The position numbers and the translations under genes are program-made. Below are positions 59,828 to 64,000 of a stretch of 64,000 bases of DNA, piece after piece. The DNA comes from Mucilaginibacter sp. cycad4 (GTDB lineage: Bacteria; Bacteroidota; Bacteroidia; Sphingobacteriales; Sphingobacteriaceae), in the NCBI RefSeq assembly GCF_034263275.1, contig NZ_CP139559.1, positions 2,480,001-2,544,000 of the forward strand, written 5' to 3'. The notes below the pieces were generated by a model. It saw only the letters and a list, made by a program, of their open reading frames with translations. It made no database searches and had not been told where the DNA came from. Position 1 is the first letter of the stretch. Each line of letters begins with the position of its first letter.

Positions 59828-61495
59828 ATGGAAAGAAGAAAATTTATAAAAAATACGCTTTTATCGACCTCTGGATTAGTTTTAGCACCGAATATTATTT
59901 TAGCTGCTGAGGCTAAGGGATTTGGCCAAACGACCGATGTAGATGCAGCTATAAATGTAGCGGGGCCAGGAAAAAAGCTTGTGCATTATTGGAGCAAATG
60001 CGTGGGTGCTGGACGTGCAAATGAGGGCTTGCGGGCCTCGTGGTTGGAACAGTTGAAATTAGGTAAAGAACTATGTGGTTTTGAATATTGTCGCTTTCAT
60101 GGCCTCTTTCATGATGATATGTTTGTATATAGGGAGGTTAATGGGGCACCTAAATATAATTGGCAATATATCGATGATTTATTTGACCGGATATTGCAGA
60201 TAGGTGTTAAACCATTTGTTGAGTTCGGCTTTGTACCAAAAGCGCTGGCATCCACAACAAATACAACCTTTTGGTGGAAGGGAAATACTTCGCCGCCGTC
60301 TGATTATACAAAATGGGGATTGCTGATTAGTAATTTTATTAAACATTGCATTGAGCGTTATGGCCTGAATGAGGTAAGGTCATGGTATTTTGAAATCTGG
60401 AATGAGCCTGATCTTCATGGCTTTTGGGATGGTACAAAAACGCAGTATTTTGACCTCTATAAAGTGTCTGTCAATGCAATCAAAACAGTCGATCCTGAGT
60501 TGAGAGTCGGTGGTCCAGCTACCAGTAACTTTGTACCCGATGAAAGGTTTGATGGAGAAGTTGAAGATAAGTCGAAACATAAAACGTTCACGGTTAATGA
60601 TATCAATATGCTTGAATGGCGGGGTGTTTGGATCAAGGACTTTTTAGATTATTGCACACGGGAAAAATTGCCTGTTGATTTTATTTCCACACACCCTTAT
60701 CCTACTGACTGGGCAATAGACCCCGAAACAAAAAAAGGAGGCGGGCGAGTAAGAAAAGTGAATGCTACTAAAGAAGACTTGGAATGGCTGAAGAAAACGG
60801 TTGCCTCCAGTTCATATCCAAATGCAGAGATTCATTGTACGGAATGGAGTAGCAGTCCTTCACCGCGCGATGCTACTCATGATTCATTACAAGCAGCAAC
60901 CTATTTAATAAAAGCAAACATTGACGGAATCGGAATAGTCAATTCATTATCATACTGGACATTTACAGATATATTTGAAGAAGGAGGAGCCGGTGACAGT
61001 ATATTTCACGGAGGATTTGGATTAATTAACTATCAAGGCATCGTTAAACCGGCATTTCACGCCTATCGTATGCTTAATCAATTAGGAAATGAGATATTAT
61101 CTCAAAAGGAAGGATTGATAGTGACGCGCGATACTAAAACAAACAGGATCAGGGCTCTGCTTTATCATTATCCAGCCGAAGTAACGAATGTAGTGGGCGG
61201 TAATGTGGAACAATTGCTCAATACCGGAAAGGAGAAACAGTTTAACTTAGATTTATCCGGCCTAAAACCTCTAACAGTCTTTGAAACAGATAAACTGGAT
61301 CGGGATAATGGCTTTTCCTATCCGAAATGGAAGGCAATGGGAAGTCCGGAACCTCCAACACGTGAACAAACCAATGAATTGAAAAGGCTGGCAATGGCAA
61401 CCGAAAAGCGGCCTCTAAAAGCGGATCATAAAGGTAACTTGAAACAAAACTATAACCTACAGCCGTGGACTTGCATTTTGATAAAAGAAGTTTAA
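59828..61495 (+). CDS. GH39-family glycosidase
   Basis: This 555-residue enzyme has a twin-arginine-like signal (MERRKFIKNTLLSTSG) and a GH39 TIM barrel: KLGKELCGFEYCRFHGLFHDDMFVY, the acid/base Glu193 in FEIWNEPDLHGFW and the nucleophile Glu339 in EIHCTEWSSSP. Known members are beta-xylosidases, alpha-L-iduronidases and related enzymes. Next to a heparinase-type lyase gene (3 bp downstream), a substrate containing uronic acid is plausible, but the specificity cannot be read from sequence. Tat export would mean the protein folds before crossing the membrane. Confidence 0.9.
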   Translation: MERRKFIKNTLLSTSGLVLAPNIILAAEAKGFGQTTDVDAAINVAGPGKKLVHYWSKCVGAGRANEGLRASWLEQLKLGKELCGFEYCRFHGLFHDDMFVYREVNGAPKYNWQYIDDLFDRILQIGVKPFVEFGFVPKALASTTNTTFWWKGNTSPPSDYTKWGLLISNFIKHCIERYGLNEVRSWYFEIWNEPDLHGFWDGTKTQYFDLYKVSVNAIKTVDPELRVGGPATSNFVPDERFDGEVEDKSKHKTFTVNDINMLEWRGVWIKDFLDYCTREKLPVDFISTHPYPTDWAIDPETKKGGGRVRKVNATKEDLEWLKKTVASSSYPNAEIHCTEWSSSPSPRDATHDSLQAATYLIKANIDGIGIVNSLSYWTFTDIFEEGGAGDSIFHGGFGLINYQGIVKPAFHAYRMLNQLGNEILSQKEGLIVTRDTKTNRIRALLYHYPAEVTNVVGGNVEQLLNTGKEKQFNLDLSGLKPLTVFETDKLDRDNGFSYPKWKAMGSPEPPTREQTNELKRLAMATEKRPLKADHKGNLKQNYNLQPWTCILIKEV

Positions 61496-61498
61496 AGG

Positions 61499-64000
61499 AT
61501 GACTTATGGGGCAATTACGGCAATAGAATCAAATAGGAAGATTAAATCCTTCTTATTAATATTTTTCGGGCTATTAGTTTTTTTGTCTAACGCTCCTCGT
61601 CTGTTGGCTCAAAATCGCATAGCCATACCTGCCCAGATAAACCCATCCCACCCAAGGCTGGTCACTAACGCGCAGAACGGAAAAGATTTGCTGACAAAAT
61701 TGATTGAAAGCGAGGCATGGGCCAAAACAACATACCAAAATATTGATAACGAAATTAAGCCCTATGTTGAACGCCACCAAACTGATAGTACCTGGATAGT
61801 TTCGCGCTTACAAATGTATTGGAAGGAGCATTATACCAATATTTATATTAAGAATGGTATTTATGCATATGCATCGGGAAAAGCACCGGTACCCACTGTT
61901 CGTTTTACAGGTGCGAGAGATGCATCAACTGCCTATTCACTCCCGGCATTAGAGGATATTAAACCTTATATGGATCTGGATGGGAAAATTCATCTACAAA
62001 ACAAAGCAATTCCAGGAAAACCATGGGAATGGGTGGATCAATCCAAAACCGGTCGTATTATTGAAGCAATTAATATCAATATCATGAATAAGGCCCGCGA
62101 TGCCGCCATGATATATTGGTATACCGGCAATGAAAAATACGCAAAGTTCGCCTACGATATTTTCAATACGTATGTAACCGGAATCTATTACCGCGACGAA
62201 CCAATAGACCTAAATCACGGGCATGACCAAACGTTGGTTGGTCTATCATCGTTTGAAGTGATCCATGAAGACATAATTGAACCGGTTACTGCATGTTATG
62301 ATCTGTTATATAATTACATCGATAAAAATCATAAGGAAAAAAAGCCGCTATACGCAGAAGCGTTAAAAAAATGGGCTGATATTATTATTAAAAACGGTGT
62401 TCCTTTTAACAACTGGGACTTAATTGAGGCCCGGTTTATTGCCAATATAGCTCTTGTACTTGATGATGATAATCAATATACGGATGGCAAAGGCTGCCAA
62501 TACTATCTCGATCAGGTACTCAATAAAAACAGCATCCGCCAGTGGGCAATTGTCGATCTTTTAAAAAAAGGATACGATCCTGACACGGGGATATGGTCTG
62601 AATGTCCTGGATATTCTGTTAATGTTTTGAGTGACTTTACCGGCTTTGTTGATTTTTTTGACCGCACTCTAAATATTGACCTCCTCCCCAAAATACCTGT
62701 TTTGGCTAAAGCGGTATTAGCACAGGCGCAATACCTTTATCCCAATGGCTTTATCGTTGGCTTTGGCGATACCCATTATGGCCCACTACCAACCAGAGGT
62801 ATTGAAGATATGATCAGGAACGCGCGGCTATATCATAAGACAGAACAAGAGATGATTTACACACGTATGCTAAAAACCATTCAGCAGATCGGTGTAGAAA
62901 ACACACGAGAGGAAACACCAAAACGGAGTAGTTTTAGTGAATTATTCGCCAACCAAGCAGTAACTATCTCGGAAAAAATACCTGCCGGCAAACCACGCGA
63001 TTATTTAACCGCGTCATTTTGGTCCCCTAATGTGAGTTGGATGGTATTACGGAATGGCTTGGATGTAAACAACGGGTTAATGATATCGCAGGCAGGTTCT
63101 TCAGGCAATCATGCACATGCCAATGGCATTGCCATGGAGCTTTATGGTAAGGGATTTATACTGGCCCCGGAAGGTGGCATAGGAGGAAGTTATTTTCAAG
63201 CCGACTATGCTGAATATTATTCTCAGTTTCCGGCTCATAACACGGTGGTAGTTGACGGCATCTCATCATATCCAGTCATGAAAAGTAACCATCCGTTGCA
63301 ATTAATTGCATGCTATCCGCAATCGGGCAGCGTTGATGGTTATTTTCGGAATGTTACGTTTTCTGACTTAAACTTCCTGGAGCCAGAAACAAATGCCTGT
63401 CAAAACAGATTGATGAGCATAATCCGTACCGGGGATAGCTCAGGCTATTATATCGATATTTTTCGTTCGAGGAAGAAATTCGGTAGAGATAAATACCATG
63501 ATTACATCTATCATAACTTAGGCCAGCAGGTAATCCTGTCGGATAATTTGAACCGCACTTTGGAGCTAAAAACCACAGATAAACTCACTTTTGCCAATAG
63601 TGAATTAATAGGCTATGATTATTGGTGGGATAAAAAATCTATCACCTCGTCCGATGACTTTAAAGCGAGATTTGATTTGCAGGTTCCGGGCAGACAACCC
63701 GTGGCTATGAATATGTGGATGAAGGGTTATCCTGACAGGGAAATATTTAGTGTTAAGGCTCCCCCATCACGATCATGGCGCAATAATGAAATGATACCTG
63801 ATAGTGTCGCCAACCTCCCTTTACCAACTGTGGTAGTCCGGCAAAACGGTGAGGCTTGGAACAAGCCATTTGCAGCGGTCTTTGAACCGTCATCAGGAAT
63901 AACGGGTAGCACTATTAGTAAAATATCTACCCTCACCAATAACGGAACTGATAGTTCTTCTGTGGGTCTGTTGGTTGAAAATAAAAATGGACTAAATGAT
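61499..64000 (+). CDS. Heparinase II/III-type polysaccharide lyase, cut off at right edge
   Basis: The frame opens at the ATG at 61499 and stays open to the window end (834 codons), so the C-terminus is missing. After a signal-anchor-like segment (SFLLIFFGLLVFLSNAPRLLAQ) comes a helical toroid (about 30-460; RDAAMIYWYTGNEKYAKFAYDIF, LNHGHDQTLVGL). It is followed by the heparinase II/III-like beta-sandwich (SQAGSSGNHAHANGIAMELYGKGFILAPEGG), with a conserved His and Asn region and QFPAHNTVVVDG. This fold breaks uronic-acid-containing polysaccharides by beta-elimination (PL12, PL15, PL17 and PL21 share it). It starts 3 bp behind the GH39 gene and is clearly co-translated with it. Confidence 0.88.
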   Translation, partial: MTYGAITAIESNRKIKSFLLIFFGLLVFLSNAPRLLAQNRIAIPAQINPSHPRLVTNAQNGKDLLTKLIESEAWAKTTYQNIDNEIKPYVERHQTDSTWIVSRLQMYWKEHYTNIYIKNGIYAYASGKAPVPTVRFTGARDASTAYSLPALEDIKPYMDLDGKIHLQNKAIPGKPWEWVDQSKTGRIIEAININIMNKARDAAMIYWYTGNEKYAKFAYDIFNTYVTGIYYRDEPIDLNHGHDQTLVGLSSFEVIHEDIIEPVTACYDLLYNYIDKNHKEKKPLYAEALKKWADIIIKNGVPFNNWDLIEARFIANIALVLDDDNQYTDGKGCQYYLDQVLNKNSIRQWAIVDLLKKGYDPDTGIWSECPGYSVNVLSDFTGFVDFFDRTLNIDLLPKIPVLAKAVLAQAQYLYPNGFIVGFGDTHYGPLPTRGIEDMIRNARLYHKTEQEMIYTRMLKTIQQIGVENTREETPKRSSFSELFANQAVTISEKIPAGKPRDYLTASFWSPNVSWMVLRNGLDVNNGLMISQAGSSGNHAHANGIAMELYGKGFILAPEGGIGGSYFQADYAEYYSQFPAHNTVVVDGISSYPVMKSNHPLQLIACYPQSGSVDGYFRNVTFSDLNFLEPETNACQNRLMSIIRTGDSSGYYIDIFRSRKKFGRDKYHDYIYHNLGQQVILSDNLNRTLELKTTDKLTFANSELIGYDYWWDKKSITSSDDFKARFDLQVPGRQPVAMNMWMKGYPDREIFSVKAPPSRSWRNNEMIPDSVANLPLPTVVVRQNGEAWNKPFAAVFEPSSGITGSTISKISTLTNNGTDSSSVGLLVENKNGLND

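Noticed and set aside
1..64000. CRISPR arrays and insertion sequences
   Set aside because: No regularly spaced direct repeats and no transposase-like protein were seen anywhere in the window.

Overview
The window comes from a member of the Bacteroidota, most likely family Sphingobacteriaceae (a Mucilaginibacter- or Pedobacter-like soil or plant bacterium). The evidence is two SusC/SusD pairs, an ECF sigma/FecR pair, a hybrid two-component system, a type IX secretion (T9SS) type B cargo with its PorP/SprF partner, a BfmA/BtgA-type mobilisation module, and promoters of the Bacteroidota form TTTG-N19-TAnnTTTG. The genus is a guess.

Layout. 1-9.8 kb is chromosomal: a cut-off secreted repeat protein, a small lipoprotein, two related winged-helix regulators (one carrying an extra Xre domain), a TonB-dependent receptor with its lipoprotein partner, an ArsR regulator divergent from that receptor, and a transglutaminase-like protein. 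tRNA-Ser(TGA) at 9941 is followed directly by a tyrosine recombinase. 10.2-18.0 kb is an integrative mobilisable element: integrase, ORF6N protein, Xre regulator with a palindromic operator, HEPN-like protein, excisionase-like protein, a hairpin-rich candidate oriT, BfmA/BtgA-type protein, DUF5712 relaxase and a VirD4/TraG-type coupling ATPase.

18.1-29.2 kb is the most striking part, an alkylation-damage repair island. It encodes two Oxygenase-NA dioxygenases, AlkA, two AlkB proteins, three Ada-type AraC/methyltransferase paralogues, a stand-alone Ada zinc-domain protein and an alkA pseudogene. Mixed in are an aldo/keto reductase, a PEP-mutase-family protein, AroQ, an alpha/beta hydrolase and a peptide deformylase. 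Eight copies of a 16-bp box, GCAAGAA[A/T]CGGGTTTT, stand upstream of the transcription units. Seven lie exactly 19 bp (one 18 bp) from a TAnnTTTG-type -7 element, one of these decayed in front of the pseudogene. This looks like one adaptive-response regulon. The best candidate regulator is the Ada paralogue with the intact AraC domain (25840-26688). Whether the island is cargo of the mobilisable element is not settled, because no right attachment site was found.

29.4-40.0 kb is a polysaccharide utilisation locus under ECF sigma/anti-sigma control: sigma factor, FecR, SusC with an STN domain, SusD, a GH10 xylanase split by a carbohydrate-binding insert, and a DUF5597 (GH35-like) glycosidase. 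It probably acts on xylan-type material. 40.4-64.0 kb is a second locus: a 2204-residue T9SS enzyme with an alginate-lyase-like domain and CBM3 modules, PorP/SprF, SusC/SusD, a hybrid two-component system, a GH28-like beta-helix enzyme, GH39, and a heparinase II/III-type lyase cut off at the right edge. Three genes of this locus share a C-rich upstream element that may be the regulator's binding site.
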